22,847 nucleotides of DNA from an uncultured Eubacteriales bacterium (GCA_910580045.1 CAJTXF010000038.1:1-22847); one strand, 5' to 3'; counted from the first letter of the stretch, positions 1 to 8,185 are shown. The notes: generated by a model not told the origin, from the sequence alone. Translations and numbers: made by a program.

Positions 1-61
1 ACCGCCAGGTTCAAAAGAGGTATGACCTCAGAGGTTATACCTCTTTTTGAACTGCGTTAAC
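1..61 (-). repeat. Hairpin repeat, copy 1 (inverted partner at 22674-22734)
   Basis: The arms GTTCAAAAGAGGTAT (9-23) and ATACCTCTTTTTGAAC (37-52) are complementary apart from one extra T, and an inner ACCTC/GAGGT pair extends the stem. The element is followed by TGCGTTAAC. Its reverse complement matches the sequence at 22674-22734 in the arms, the flanking GTTAACGCA and the outer GAACC..GCGG. It could act as a bidirectional terminator, since the arms are A/T-rich at the base. The presence of a second copy points to a dispersed palindromic repeat. The next ~220 bp, up to the terminator at 281, shows no gene or clear signal. Confidence 0.8.
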
Positions 62-280
62 TATAAAAGCACCGGAGCCTGTTTCCTGCCAGCGGTGAGA
101 CCTTGGGGCGCCAAAAACATGAGCTTTTTAGAGCCGGATAATAACCTGGTTACTTTTCAGAAGTTTTCCGAATCAATGAGGCAATGAGCCTGAATGCAAC
201 AGGCGCAATCATCCTCCAAGCAGTTCCTTAGGGCGTGGATACCCGTTTCCTAAAAGTCTGTTTGCAAGCCAGCCTTTCCT

Positions 281-328
281 GTAAAAAGAACCCCCGGAGA
301 AAACCGCTTCTCCGAGGGTTCTTTTTAC
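281..328. terminator. Bidirectional rho-independent terminator downstream of the GH5 gene
   Basis: A stem of AAAAAGAACCCCCGGAGAA against TTCTCCGAGGGTTCTTTTT with a short AACCGC-type loop gives a strong hairpin with an A-tract on one side and a T-tract on the other. It lies about 70 bp past the stop codon of the minus-strand GH5 gene, so it most likely ends that transcript, and it would also work on + strand transcripts. Confidence 0.85.
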
Positions 329-398
329 GGGAAGTCTTACAAGGAAGTCAAAGAGGTACTTGGCCTGGCGGTTTGCGGGAGCTATAGCGCCTGCCGCC

Positions 399-1964
399 CT
401 AAAACCTGCTGAACACAAACTTTCCGGACTCAGTGAAATCCTTATCCGTCCACTTCTTTTCCGGGCTGGTGCCGGGCTTTAGGGCAGCGGAAGTCTCCCC
501 CTTGTCGCACAGGGACCAGTTGGCCCAGCTGATGCCCTTTTCCTCCATCCAGTCCACCCATTCCTGGGCCTCTTTCAGGAATACCCCGCCGTTGCCGTCC
601 GCGGCGCTGGTGCCCCACTCGCTGACGAAAATGGGCAGGCCGGATTTCATGGCTGCCTCGGCCCGGTCCCGGAGCCACTGGCCGTGGGTGCCTGCGTAGA
701 AATGGAGAGTATACATCAGGTTTTCCCCCTTCACCGGGTCCGCGGCGGCAGTGTGCACATCCTGGCTCCAGGTGCCGCTGCCAATAAGGATGACCCCCTT
801 CTCTGACTGGCTCCGGATGGCCTTTACCACTTCTTCTGCATAGGGCTTGATGTCCCTGGCCCACTGCACATCCCCATTGGGCTCGTTGCAGATTTCATAG
901 AGCACGGCAGGCTCATCTTTATAGCGCTTGGCCATCTCGGTGAAGAAAGCCTTGGCCTGTTTCAGGTTGGTCTTGGGGTTGCCGTCTGAGAGGATGTGCC
1001 AGTCAATGATGACATACATGTCCTGACGGATGGCCGTGTCCACAGCAGCGATAAGCTGCTTCTTCACTGCCTCCGGCTGGGTGAGATAGCCCCCCTCGCC
1101 GGTGTACATGGCCACCCGGAACAGGTTGGCCCCATGGGCAGCCGTGTTCCCGATGGCCTGCTCCCCAGTGAACTGGCCGAACCAGTGGAGGCCGTGGCTG
1201 CTCATGCCGTGGAGGGCCACAGGCTCGCCCTTTTCGTTGCACAGCTGGGTGCCCTTTACCTGCAGCCAGCCGTTCTCGCTGACCCCGCCGGAGATGGTCT
1301 CCACCGGGCCGGGCACATCAGGGGTATCAGGGCCAGGGGTGGGGGAGGGCAGGGCGTCCATTTTCCGCAGGGCAGCGCTGACGATAGTGCAGGCCTCAGC
1401 CCGGGTCAGGGTCTTTTTTGGGTTGAAATTCCCCTTATTGTCCCCGCAGACCACCCCGTTGGCATAGGCGGCCAACACTGCCTCATAGTACCTGCCGTCC
1501 AGCTGGGCGAAGTCCTTCATCTTCACAGACTCTGTGTTATAATCCCCACGGCAGTCTGGAAGCAGGGCGCGCATGGTGATTTTCACAGCCAGCTGGCGGG
1601 TGATGGGCTTGCCGAACTTCTCGCCAGTGGGAGGGATTTCGTCCCAGTCATACCAGTTCCGCTCCAAACCGGCCTGGAGGAAATCGTGGGCCCAATAGCT
1701 GCTGCCGCTGGTCTGGGTGACCCCGGCGCAGCGGGCCACAATGGTAACGAACTCAGCGGCAGAGATGGTTTTGTTGGGGCGGAAGGTGCCGTCAGGGAAC
1801 CCGGCCACCAGCTTTTTGGCGGTAAGCTCATTGACGACCTTGGTGTACCAGCTGCCGGGGCGAACGTCAGAGTAGGACTTGGCCTGGGCAGGGGCAGAGA
1901 CAGCGGAAACGGAAAGGATAAGGGTAAGCAGGAGGGAAAGAACGGATTTGAGAGAGGAAGACAT
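399..1964 (-). CDS. Secreted SLH-domain glycoside hydrolase family 5 (endoglucanase-like)
   Basis: This 521-residue protein is predicted to be exported and held on the cell wall, where it would cut beta-linked glucan or mannan. A signal peptide runs to about residue 28 (APAQA). SLH repeats follow at about 30-80, 87-135 (weak) and 149-200; the first and third carry clear GFPDGTFRPN- or GNFNPKKTLTRAE-type signatures. A Pro/Thr-rich linker (204-222) leads to a GH5 catalytic domain (about 228-521). The family catalytic pair is visible as E361 in ICNEPNG (acid/base) and E449 in VSEWG (nucleophile), with R283, H323 and H421 in the usual supporting motifs. The start at 1964 is chosen because AAAGGAG lies 7 nt upstream and the signal peptide begins there; the reading frame stays open upstream but that stretch is the leader. 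The domain order resembles SLH-anchored cellulases of Clostridia and Paenibacillus. Exact substrate (cellulose, glucomannan, xyloglucan) cannot be told from sequence alone. Confidence 0.9.
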   Translation of the reverse strand: MSSSLKSVLSLLLTLILSVSAVSAPAQAKSYSDVRPGSWYTKVVNELTAKKLVAGFPDGTFRPNKTISAAEFVTIVARCAGVTQTSGSSYWAHDFLQAGLERNWYDWDEIPPTGEKFGKPITRQLAVKITMRALLPDCRGDYNTESVKMKDFAQLDGRYYEAVLAAYANGVVCGDNKGNFNPKKTLTRAEACTIVSAALRKMDALPSPTPGPDTPDVPGPVETISGGVSENGWLQVKGTQLCNEKGEPVALHGMSSHGLHWFGQFTGEQAIGNTAAHGANLFRVAMYTGEGGYLTQPEAVKKQLIAAVDTAIRQDMYVIIDWHILSDGNPKTNLKQAKAFFTEMAKRYKDEPAVLYEICNEPNGDVQWARDIKPYAEEVVKAIRSQSEKGVILIGSGTWSQDVHTAAADPVKGENLMYTLHFYAGTHGQWLRDRAEAAMKSGLPIFVSEWGTSAADGNGGVFLKEAQEWVDWMEEKGISWANWSLCDKGETSAALKPGTSPEKKWTDKDFTESGKFVFSRF

Positions 1965-2154
1965 GGGAAAGCTCCTTTCATAGGGATTGCAGAACCCGGC
2001 GGCTGACAGCCCGAAATACCGGCACAGGCAAAGAGGCGGAATGCGCGGGCCAAGACTTGACTGGGCCAAGTACAGCGGGAAGCTGCCGCAGCCCGGTTCC
2101 GCTTGCCTGCAAGTTTCTGTCTCAAAGGATAGAAATGGTATCTCTTTTTCCTCT

Positions 2155-2183
2155 ATTATACCACGGAAAGGGCCTGTTGGCAA
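2155..2183 (-). promoter_or_regulatory. SigA-type promoter of the GH5 gene
   Basis: Reading the minus strand, TTGCCA (2183-2178), a 17-bp spacer and TATAAT (2160-2155) form a near-consensus promoter. Transcription would begin near 2148, leaving an unusually long leader of about 180 nt before the start codon at 1964. No known riboswitch core was recognised in that leader. Confidence 0.75.
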
Positions 2184-2193
2184 GGCGCGGGGG

Positions 2194-2222
2194 TTGCAAA
2201 AATTTGCCATACTGTGTATAAT
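2194..2222 (+). promoter_or_regulatory. SigA-type promoter of the glycosyltransferase-flippase operon
   Basis: TTGCAA (2194-2199), a 17-bp spacer and a perfect TATAAT (2217-2222) sit about 55 bp before the GT2 start. The -35 box lies only 10 bp from the -35 box of the divergent GH5 promoter. A TGGCAA/TTGCCA dyad (2178-2183 and 2204-2209) spans the gap, so one regulator could touch both promoters. Confidence 0.8.
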
Positions 2223-2276
2223 GAAGGATATTCTAATCAGGATAACACCCTATCCCCGATTGAAGGAGGTTCTCCC

Positions 2277-3251
2277 ATGCCAAAAACCAGTGTCATCGTT
2301 CCCGTGTATAACGTGCAGGATTACCTGCAAAAATGCGTGGACTCTGTCCTCGCCCAGACGGAGCAGGACTGGGAGCTGATTTTGGTGGACGACGGCTCTG
2401 GGGACGGCAGCGGCCCGCTCTGTGACAGCCTTGCCCAGTCTGACCCCCGCGTCCGGGTCATCCACCAGGAGAACCGGGGCCTGGGCGGGGCCCGCAACAC
2501 AGGCATTGAGGCTGCCCAGGGCCAATGGCTCCTGTTCCCGGACAGCGACGATTGGTTGGAGCCCCAGACCCTGGAGCGTGCCCTCTCCACGGGGGAGGGC
2601 GCTGGGGCGGACATGGTCTGCTTTGGCTTCCGCTCTGTGGACAAGGAGGGGCGGGAGCTGGGGGTTTTCCGGGAGGAGTTCCCAGAGGGCCAGGGCCTTT
2701 CCCCTAAGTCCCGCCGGGATTTGCTGCTGATGGCCCCCAGCGCCTGCAACAAGCTGTATCGGGCAGAGCTCTTCCGCCGCGCCGGCGTGCGCTATCCGGC
2801 AAAGGTGTGGTATGAGGACATCCGCACCACCATGAAGCTGGTCCCCAGGTGTGAAAAAATCGTATTTACCGGCTTTGTGGGGTATAACTATCTGCAAAGG
2901 GCGGGCTCCATTATGAACAGCGCCCAGCTGCCCCGGAACCGGGAGATTATCGAGGCCTTTGCGGATATCCTGGGTTGGTACCGGGAGCAGGGCCTGTTTG
3001 AGGAGTACCGGCAGGAGCTGGAGTATCTGGCGGTGTTCCACGCCTATCTGGCCGCCTCTGTGCGGGTGCTGCGGGCAGACCCTGGCCATCCTTTGCTGGG
3101 GGAGCTTGCGGCCTATGTCCAGCGGGAGTTCCCCCAGTGGAGGGCCAACCCCTATCTGCCCCGCATGGGCAGAAAGCGCCGCCTGCTGCTGGCTCTTTTG
3201 AACCGGCGGATGTACCGGGCGGTGAAGCTGCTGTTCCAGGCAAAGGGCTGA
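2277..3251 (+). CDS. Family 2 glycosyltransferase (GT-A fold)
   Basis: This 324-residue enzyme is predicted to transfer a sugar from a nucleotide donor to a lipid-linked glycan at the cytoplasmic face of the membrane. The N-terminal GT2 domain shows SVIVPVYN (5-12), VDDGS (37-41), NRGLGGARNTG (66-76) and the metal-binding DSDDW (89-93), followed by a WYEDI motif typical of the acceptor side. The C-terminal ~100 residues are basic and lack a clear transmembrane helix, so membrane contact is probably peripheral. The start at 2277 has AAGGAGG 7 nt upstream; an upstream in-frame ATG at 2214 overlaps the promoter and is unlikely. It is first in an operon with the flippase and the glycerophosphotransferase. 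Donor and acceptor sugars cannot be assigned. Confidence 0.9.
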   Translation: MPKTSVIVPVYNVQDYLQKCVDSVLAQTEQDWELILVDDGSGDGSGPLCDSLAQSDPRVRVIHQENRGLGGARNTGIEAAQGQWLLFPDSDDWLEPQTLERALSTGEGAGADMVCFGFRSVDKEGRELGVFREEFPEGQGLSPKSRRDLLLMAPSACNKLYRAELFRRAGVRYPAKVWYEDIRTTMKLVPRCEKIVFTGFVGYNYLQRAGSIMNSAQLPRNREIIEAFADILGWYREQGLFEEYRQELEYLAVFHAYLAASVRVLRADPGHPLLGELAAYVQREFPQWRANPYLPRMGRKRRLLLALLNRRMYRAVKLLFQAKG

Positions 3252-3303
3252 CAGCCCGCCGGCAGTTTTCAGAATATACAACGCCATACCGGGAGGAAAT
3301 ATC

Positions 3304-4614
3304 TTGCGTATCAAAGAGAAATGGGCCAACCGCACCCGCCACAGCCTGCTGGAAAACACCATCATGCTCTACATCCTGCAATTCTCCAATATGGCCCTGG
3401 GTATGCTGACCCAGGGGTATAAGATGCGGGTGCTGGGCGTGGAGCTGGTGGGCCTGCTGGGGGCCGGGCGGTATGCCGCCAACTTTTTTCAGATTTTTTT
3501 GGACTTCGGCTTTCTGCTCTCCGCCACTGCCAAGGTCTCGGCCCGGCGGGAGAACAAAGGGGAGCTGTCCAGGATATTCACCTGTGTGTTCACGGCCAAG
3601 GTGCTGTTTACCCTGATTTCTGCCGTGGTGCTGAGCGTGGCCATTGTGCCCCGGCTCTCCGGTCAGGGAGAGGTGCTGGCCTATGTGTTCTACTTCCTCT
3701 CCACTGTGGCCATCACCATGCTGCCGGACTATATGTACCGGGGCCTGGAGCAGATGTCCGCCATCACGGTGCGGGCAGTGGCCATTAAGCTGGTGGCCAC
3801 TGCCCTGGTCTTCCTGCTGGTGCAGAAGCCCGAGGACTTCTATTTGGTGCCCCTGTGCACAGCCATTGGCAACATCGGGGCCCTGGCCTTTGTGTACTGG
3901 CACCTGTTTGTGAAGGTTGGGGTCCGGTTCCGCCGGGTGGGCGTCCGGGATGTGTGGGGGGAGATTCGGGATTCCTCCCAGTTCCTGTTCTCCCGCATGG
4001 CGGCCTCTATCAACTCCAACCTGAACGGCCTGCTCCTCAAGCAGTTTGTCTCAGACGCGGCCACGGGCCTGTATACCAACGCGGACACAGTCATCACCGC
4101 GGCCCGCAATGGCATGTCCCCCATTGCGGACAGCCTGTATCCCCACATGATGAAGCACCGGAATTTCAGCATTATCAGAAAGGCCATGCTGTTCATCTAC
4201 CCAGTGATTCTCACTGGCTGCGGGGTGGTGTTCCTGTTCGCCCAGCCCCTTCTGACCCTCTGGCTGGGGCCGGAAGGCGTGGACGTGGTGCTGCCCCTGC
4301 GGCTGCTGATTCCTGTGGCAGTGTTTGCCTTTCCCAACTATGTGCTTGGCTACCCCACCCTGGGGGCCATGGGCCTGGCCAAATACGCCAACATTTCCAC
4401 TGCCTTCGGCACCTTGGTGTACCTGCTGGGGGCCGGGGCCTGCTGGCTGACAGTGGGCATTAACCTGATGGTGCTCTGCGTCCTGTCCTCTCTCACGGAG
4501 TTTGCCATTCTGATGTTCCGCCTGACAGTGATTATCAAGAACCGGAAGCTCTTAAAGCCCCAGACTGGGCAGGCCCAAGCCGCTCAGCCTGATGACGGAG
4601 AGGGGGAGACCTGA
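3304..4614 (+). CDS. Wzx-type polysaccharide flippase (MOP superfamily)
   Basis: This 436-residue polytopic protein has about twelve hydrophobic segments across its length and fits the polysaccharide-synthesis/MATE-like exporters that move undecaprenyl-linked oligosaccharide across the membrane. Family-like features include the N-terminal LLENTIMLYILQFSN region, the amphipathic connection with RMAASINSN near the middle, and a short cytoplasmic tail. The start is a TTG at 3304 with GGGAGG 7 nt upstream; no in-frame ATG with a better site lies nearby. It is 52 bp after the GT2 gene and ends 1 bp before the next start, so it is cotranscribed. Classical wall teichoic acid export uses an ABC transporter (TagGH), which is absent here, so this flippase argues for a Wzx-dependent route. 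Confidence 0.88.
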   Translation: MRIKEKWANRTRHSLLENTIMLYILQFSNMALGMLTQGYKMRVLGVELVGLLGAGRYAANFFQIFLDFGFLLSATAKVSARRENKGELSRIFTCVFTAKVLFTLISAVVLSVAIVPRLSGQGEVLAYVFYFLSTVAITMLPDYMYRGLEQMSAITVRAVAIKLVATALVFLLVQKPEDFYLVPLCTAIGNIGALAFVYWHLFVKVGVRFRRVGVRDVWGEIRDSSQFLFSRMAASINSNLNGLLLKQFVSDAATGLYTNADTVITAARNGMSPIADSLYPHMMKHRNFSIIRKAMLFIYPVILTGCGVVFLFAQPLLTLWLGPEGVDVVLPLRLLIPVAVFAFPNYVLGYPTLGAMGLAKYANISTAFGTLVYLLGAGACWLTVGINLMVLCVLSSLTEFAILMFRLTVIIKNRKLLKPQTGQAQAAQPDDGEGET

Positions 4615-4615
4615 T

Positions 4616-5749
4616 ATGGGAATCGCGCAGAAGCTGGTCCGCAATGCCCTCTGGCAGGTCCTTTCCTTCCTGCCCAAGAATTCCAAAAAGGTGGTGTGCC
4701 AGAGCTATTATGGCCGGGGCTACTCGGACAGCCCCAAGGCCCTGGCCGAGGAGCTCCGCCGCCGGGGCTGGAAGGTGTACTGGACGGTAAAGAGCCAAGA
4801 GGACGCCCTGTCCCTGCCGGAGGACGTAACGCCCCTGGTTATAGACAGCCCCAAAGCCATCTGGCATCTCTGCACTGCCGGGGCGTGGGTGGATAACAGC
4901 CGCAAGTGGGCCTATACCCAAAAGCGGGGGGCCACCCGCTATGTCCAGACCTGGCACGGGTTCCCCCTCAAGCGCATTGAGGGGGACGCTGCAGGGGCCT
5001 TGGACGAGAGCTATGTGATTGCGGCGAAAAAGGACTCTGCCATGTGTGACCTGTTCCTCTCCAACAGCGTGTTTCTTACCGAGGTATACCGCCGGGCCTT
5101 CTGGTATCAGGGGGAGGTGCTGGAATGCGGCTTCCCCCGGAACGACATGCTCTTTGTCCCGGACAGGGAGGCAGAGAACAAGGTGCGCGGGGCCCTCGGC
5201 CTGGCAGAAGGAAAGCGGCTGGCCCTGTACGCCCCCACCTTCCGGCGGGACCAGGGCCTGCAGGCCTATGACCTGGACTGCCGCCGGCTGACAGAGGCCT
5301 TGGGGAAGCGGTTTGGGGGAGAGTGGCTGGTGCTGGCCAAGCTCCATCCCAATATTGCGGCTAAGGCGGGAGAGTTGAACCTGGACAGACGCTGGGTGGT
5401 GAATGCCTCGGGGTATGCGGATATCCAGGATTTGTACCTGGCCTGCGGGGCGCTGGTGACAGACTACTCCTCCGTGATGTTTGACTATATGAACACAGGG
5501 AAGCCGTGCTTTCTGTATGTGAATGACGTGGAGAGCTACCGGGGGGACAGGAACTTCTATTTTGATTTGGACAGCCTGCCCTTTGTGCGGAGTGAGGATA
5601 ATCATGAGCTGGAGAGGGCTGTTCTGGAGTATGAGGAGGAGAGGCAGAGAGAGAGGACAGCGGCGTTCTGCCGGGAATGGGGCATAAAAGAGGACGGAAG
5701 CGCGGCAAGACGGGCGGCAGATTGGCTGGAGGGGAAAAGCAAAGCCTGA
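4616..5749 (+). CDS. CDP-glycerol glycerophosphotransferase (TagB/TagF family)
   Basis: This 377-residue enzyme should transfer glycerol phosphate (or a related polyol phosphate) from a CDP-activated donor to a lipid-linked acceptor. The family core is clear: QTWHGFPLK (111-119, His114), SNSVFLTEVYRRAF, FPRNDML (173-179), YAPTFR (205-210), KLHPN (242-246) and VTDYSSVMFDYMNTGKP (281-297). The length matches single-domain TagB-like primases rather than the longer TagF polymerases that carry an extra N-terminal region. The start at 4616 has GGGGGAG 7 nt upstream and follows the flippase stop by 1 nt; an ATG at 4592 overlaps the flippase and is less likely. No CDP-glycerol synthase gene (tagD) lies in the window, so the donor must be made elsewhere. 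A role in decorating a glycan with glycerophosphate is as likely as chain priming. Confidence 0.9.
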   Translation: MGIAQKLVRNALWQVLSFLPKNSKKVVCQSYYGRGYSDSPKALAEELRRRGWKVYWTVKSQEDALSLPEDVTPLVIDSPKAIWHLCTAGAWVDNSRKWAYTQKRGATRYVQTWHGFPLKRIEGDAAGALDESYVIAAKKDSAMCDLFLSNSVFLTEVYRRAFWYQGEVLECGFPRNDMLFVPDREAENKVRGALGLAEGKRLALYAPTFRRDQGLQAYDLDCRRLTEALGKRFGGEWLVLAKLHPNIAAKAGELNLDRRWVVNASGYADIQDLYLACGALVTDYSSVMFDYMNTGKPCFLYVNDVESYRGDRNFYFDLDSLPFVRSEDNHELERAVLEYEEERQRERTAAFCREWGIKEDGSAARRAADWLEGKSKA

Positions 5750-5830
5750 CAAGCCTGGGGTGGCTGGAGCCGGAGGTGGAATCCAGGGGCCTGTGGCCCC
5801 GGCGGCCAATAGGGCCAGCGGAATTGCGCT

Positions 5831-5866
5831 GGGGGGTATTGCTCCAGCCGGAATCCCCCCTCTTTT
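5831..5866 (+). terminator. Rho-independent terminator ending the first envelope operon
   Basis: GGGGGG (5831-5836) pairs with CCCCCC (5855-5860), with ATT/AAT extending the stem, followed by TCTTTT. A longer-range pairing of GGCTGGAGC (5762-5770) with GCTCCAGCC (5841-5849) could compete with it. It lies about 80 bp after the glycerophosphotransferase and just before the next promoter. Confidence 0.65.
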
Positions 5867-5875
5867 CCTGAAATT

Positions 5876-5904
5876 TTGCTTTTTTCAGAAAACTGTGGTA
5901 CAAT
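5876..5904 (+). promoter_or_regulatory. SigA-type promoter of the sugar transferase-tagA operon
   Basis: TTGCTT (5876-5881), a 17-bp spacer and TACAAT (5899-5904) form a good promoter. Transcription would start near 5911, giving a leader of about 60 nt. Confidence 0.7.
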
Positions 5905-5970
5905 AGCCCACAATAGCTCCAAATGTCCCCTGATTCCCCCGCATCCTACAGAGATAGAGAAGGTGACCTT

Positions 5971-7395
5971 ATGCACAATATGATAAAAAAATTAAAGCGC
6001 ACTGTGGTGTTTATTCTGAAGCTGGCCCTGTTTGCCTCCCTTTTCGGCATCTTTTTCGGCATCTTCGGCATCCATAACCCCTGGCTCTTTAACCTTTCCC
6101 GTACCACCGGCGTCACTATGGTGACCTTTGTGGTGCTGGGCATTGCCCTTATGTCTGTGTACGGCGGTTATGCTGTGGGCACCCAGAAGAGCAAGCCCAT
6201 TGTCCATTCTATGGCCCTGGCCACAATTATCACGGATTTGGTGACCCATCTGCAGCTCTCCATTATGAATACCAGTGAGAAGAACAACGCCCACTTTGTC
6301 TATGAGACCCCCCATCTTCTCCTGCTGGTCATGGTGCTGCAGGTGCTGGTCATCGTTTTCTTTGCCTACTTCGGAAATTATGTCTATTTTTCCCTGGAGC
6401 CCCCTGAGAGATGCTGCGTCATCTCCTCTTCCCGCCAGAGCCTGGGCAGCATTATCCCAAAAATCAGCCGCTTTCAAAAGCAGTATGAGGTCAAGGAGAC
6501 CATCCGGTATGATGACAAAAAAGTCTTGAACGCCATTCTGGACTGCGACACCGTGTTTCTCTACGATGTGCCTTTGAAGGAGCGCAATGACCTTATCTCC
6601 TTCTGCTATCAGACCCAGAAAAATATTTACTATAACTTCGAGACCATTGACGTGGTCAGCCAGGGGGCCAAATATGTGACCCTGGATGACAAGTCCCTGG
6701 TGATGTACACTGCCAAGGATTTGACCATGGAGCAGCGGATTGTCAAACGCCTGACAGATTTGGCAGTGGCCATTGTGGGCCTGGTGCTCACCAGCCCCAT
6801 CATGCTGGCCTGCGCCATTGCCATCAAGGCTGAGGACGGGGGCAAGGTCATGTATAAGCAGAAGCGGCTCACCAAGTATGGCCGGGTGTTCGAGGTGTAT
6901 AAGTTCCGCACCATGCGGGAGAACTCTGCCCAGGTCTCTGTTATGGAGAACGATGACCGCATCACAAAGGTGGGCCGGGTGCTGAGAAAGTTCCGTATTG
7001 ACGAGCTGCCCCAGCTGCTGAACATCCTCAACGGGGATATGACCGTGGTGGGCCCCCGGCCGGAGATGCTGGAAAATGTGGAGAAGTACACCGAGGAGCT
7101 GCCTGAGTTCTCCTACCGCCTGCGCATGAAGGCCGGACTCACAGGCCTGGCCCAGATTTCCGGCAAGTACAATACCTCGCCAAAGGATAAGCTGGTGATG
7201 GATTTGATGTACAACGAGAACTACAGCATCTGGCAGGACTTCAAGCTCATCTTCCAGACCATCACCGTGTTCCTGAAAGCCTCGGAGAGCACAGAGGCCT
7301 TTGGCGCGGAGGAGCTGTACGACTTTGACGGGGACAAGGGCCAAGATAAGGACCAGGACAAAGACGAAAACCAGGAGGTGAACCATGGGGATTGA
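5971..7395 (+). CDS. Polyprenyl-phosphate sugar-1-phosphate transferase (WcaJ/WbaP-like priming enzyme)
   Basis: This 474-residue membrane enzyme should start glycan assembly by moving a sugar-1-phosphate from a UDP-sugar onto undecaprenyl phosphate. Four N-terminal hydrophobic segments (about residues 10-155) and a cytoplasmic Rossmann-like region come first. The C-terminal bacterial sugar transferase domain opens with the re-entrant helix beginning near RIVKRLTDL and carries YKFRTMR, RKFRIDELPQLLNIL, GDMTVVGPRPE and GLTGLAQISGKY, the usual catalytic and uridine-site motifs. The last ~20 residues are a low-complexity Asp/Lys/Gln tail (KGQDKDQDKDENQ). GAAGGTGA precedes the ATG at 5971, so this start is preferred over 5923. 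The gene overlaps the tagA-like gene by 11 bp. Wall teichoic acid pathways normally use the unrelated TagO instead. The sugar moved (glucose, galactose or an N-acetylated sugar) is not readable from sequence. Confidence 0.9.
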   Translation: MHNMIKKLKRTVVFILKLALFASLFGIFFGIFGIHNPWLFNLSRTTGVTMVTFVVLGIALMSVYGGYAVGTQKSKPIVHSMALATIITDLVTHLQLSIMNTSEKNNAHFVYETPHLLLLVMVLQVLVIVFFAYFGNYVYFSLEPPERCCVISSSRQSLGSIIPKISRFQKQYEVKETIRYDDKKVLNAILDCDTVFLYDVPLKERNDLISFCYQTQKNIYYNFETIDVVSQGAKYVTLDDKSLVMYTAKDLTMEQRIVKRLTDLAVAIVGLVLTSPIMLACAIAIKAEDGGKVMYKQKRLTKYGRVFEVYKFRTMRENSAQVSVMENDDRITKVGRVLRKFRIDELPQLLNILNGDMTVVGPRPEMLENVEKYTEELPEFSYRLRMKAGLTGLAQISGKYNTSPKDKLVMDLMYNENYSIWQDFKLIFQTITVFLKASESTEAFGAEELYDFDGDKGQDKDQDKDENQEVNHGD

Positions 7396-8125
7396 CGCAT
7401 ATCTGAAACGGGTGTTCCCCGGCACAGCGGAGGAGTACGCCCAGCGGGCAGAGCGGGCCATGCTGGACGGAGAGCGGCTGTTCGTGGTCACCGCCAACCC
7501 GGAGATACTCATGCACGCCCAGCGGGACGCCCAAATCGAAAAGCTGCTTACCTCCCCAGAGGCGGAGGTGGTGCCGGACGGCATCAGCGTGGTGAAGGCC
7601 ATGCACATTCTGGGCCTGCCCGCCAAGGAGCGAATCACTGGCGTTGACCTGGCGGAAAAGCTGCTGGCCGCCGCGGGCCGGGGGAAAAAGCGGGTGTTCC
7701 TCCTGGGCGCAAAGGAAGAGGTGGTCTCTGCCCTGGCAGAAAAGCTGCTGGCCCAGTACCCGGGCATGACAGTGGATTATCATAACGGCTATGATGGGGA
7801 CAAGGACGTTATTTTCAGTGAGATAGCAAAGCTGTCGCCGGATTTGGTGCTGGTAGGGCTGGGCGTGCCTGCCCAGGAACAGCTTATCTACCGGCATCTG
7901 CCCAAGTTCACAAAAGGCGTGCTGATGGGGGTAGGGGGCTCCTTTGACGTAATGAGCGGGAGCAAGCGGAGAGCCCCGGCAGTGTTTGTGAAGACAAATA
8001 CAGAGTGGCTGTACCGGATTGCCCGGGAGCCGTCTCGACTGGGACGGTTCTGGAATAATAATGTAAAGTTTATTGGGGAAGTCAAGAGGGCGGCGAAAGG
8101 GGGGGTGTCCAAATCACAGAGATAA
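7385..8125 (+). CDS. tagA: TagA/WecG/CpsF-family glycosyltransferase (GT26), probable ManNAc transferase
   Basis: This 246-residue enzyme fits family GT26, whose members add ManNAc or ManNAcA from a UDP donor to a lipid-linked GlcNAc. TANPE (36-40) and VPDGISVV (63-70) supply the conserved Thr36, Asn38 and Asp65 of the TagA active site. LVGLGVPAQE (156-165) and GVGGSFDVMSG follow, and the C-terminal RAP..EWLYR..REPSRLGR segment matches the appendage that in TagA contacts the membrane and completes the active site. Length is typical. AGGAGGTG lies 4 nt before the ATG, inside the end of the preceding gene, so the two are translationally coupled. A UDP-GlcNAc 2-epimerase gene 630 bp downstream would supply UDP-ManNAc, which supports the donor assignment. 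WecG-type ManNAcA transfer would need a dehydrogenase (WecC) that is not seen here. Confidence 0.88.
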   Translation: MGIDAYLKRVFPGTAEEYAQRAERAMLDGERLFVVTANPEILMHAQRDAQIEKLLTSPEAEVVPDGISVVKAMHILGLPAKERITGVDLAEKLLAAAGRGKKRVFLLGAKEEVVSALAEKLLAQYPGMTVDYHNGYDGDKDVIFSEIAKLSPDLVLVGLGVPAQEQLIYRHLPKFTKGVLMGVGGSFDVMSGSKRRAPAVFVKTNTEWLYRIAREPSRLGRFWNNNVKFIGEVKRAAKGGVSKSQR

Positions 8126-8185
8126 TCATCTGTATTCCCCCGCCCTGCGGGCGGGGGAACACGAAAAACTCCTCGGAACGGACAC
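8108..8185 (-). repeat. 78-bp dispersed repeat, copy A (with terminator-like hairpin)
   Basis: By hand alignment about 66 of 78 positions match the opposite-orientation copy at 17129-17206. At its centre is a perfect 11-bp stem, TTCCCCCGCCC (8135-8145) with GGGCGGGGGAA (8149-8159) and a 3-nt loop. The copy begins inside the last codons of the tagA-like gene, so the element supplies that protein's final residues and probably also its terminator. Confidence 0.8.

Noticed and set aside
996..2006. Long + strand open frame opposite the GH5 gene
   Set aside because: It is antisense to a gene with clear SLH and GH5 motifs, lacks any recognisable domain, and reflects the high-GC reading-frame bias.
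1965..2148. Cyclic-di-GMP or cobalamin riboswitch in the GH5 leader
   Set aside because: A CCGGGTT segment recalls one element of such riboswitches, but the required core sequences (for example GCAAAGCC) are missing.
1965..2210. N-terminal extension of the GH5 protein to 2210
   Set aside because: It would include the promoter region and place the signal peptide internally; a good ribosome binding site and the signal peptide fix the start at 1964.
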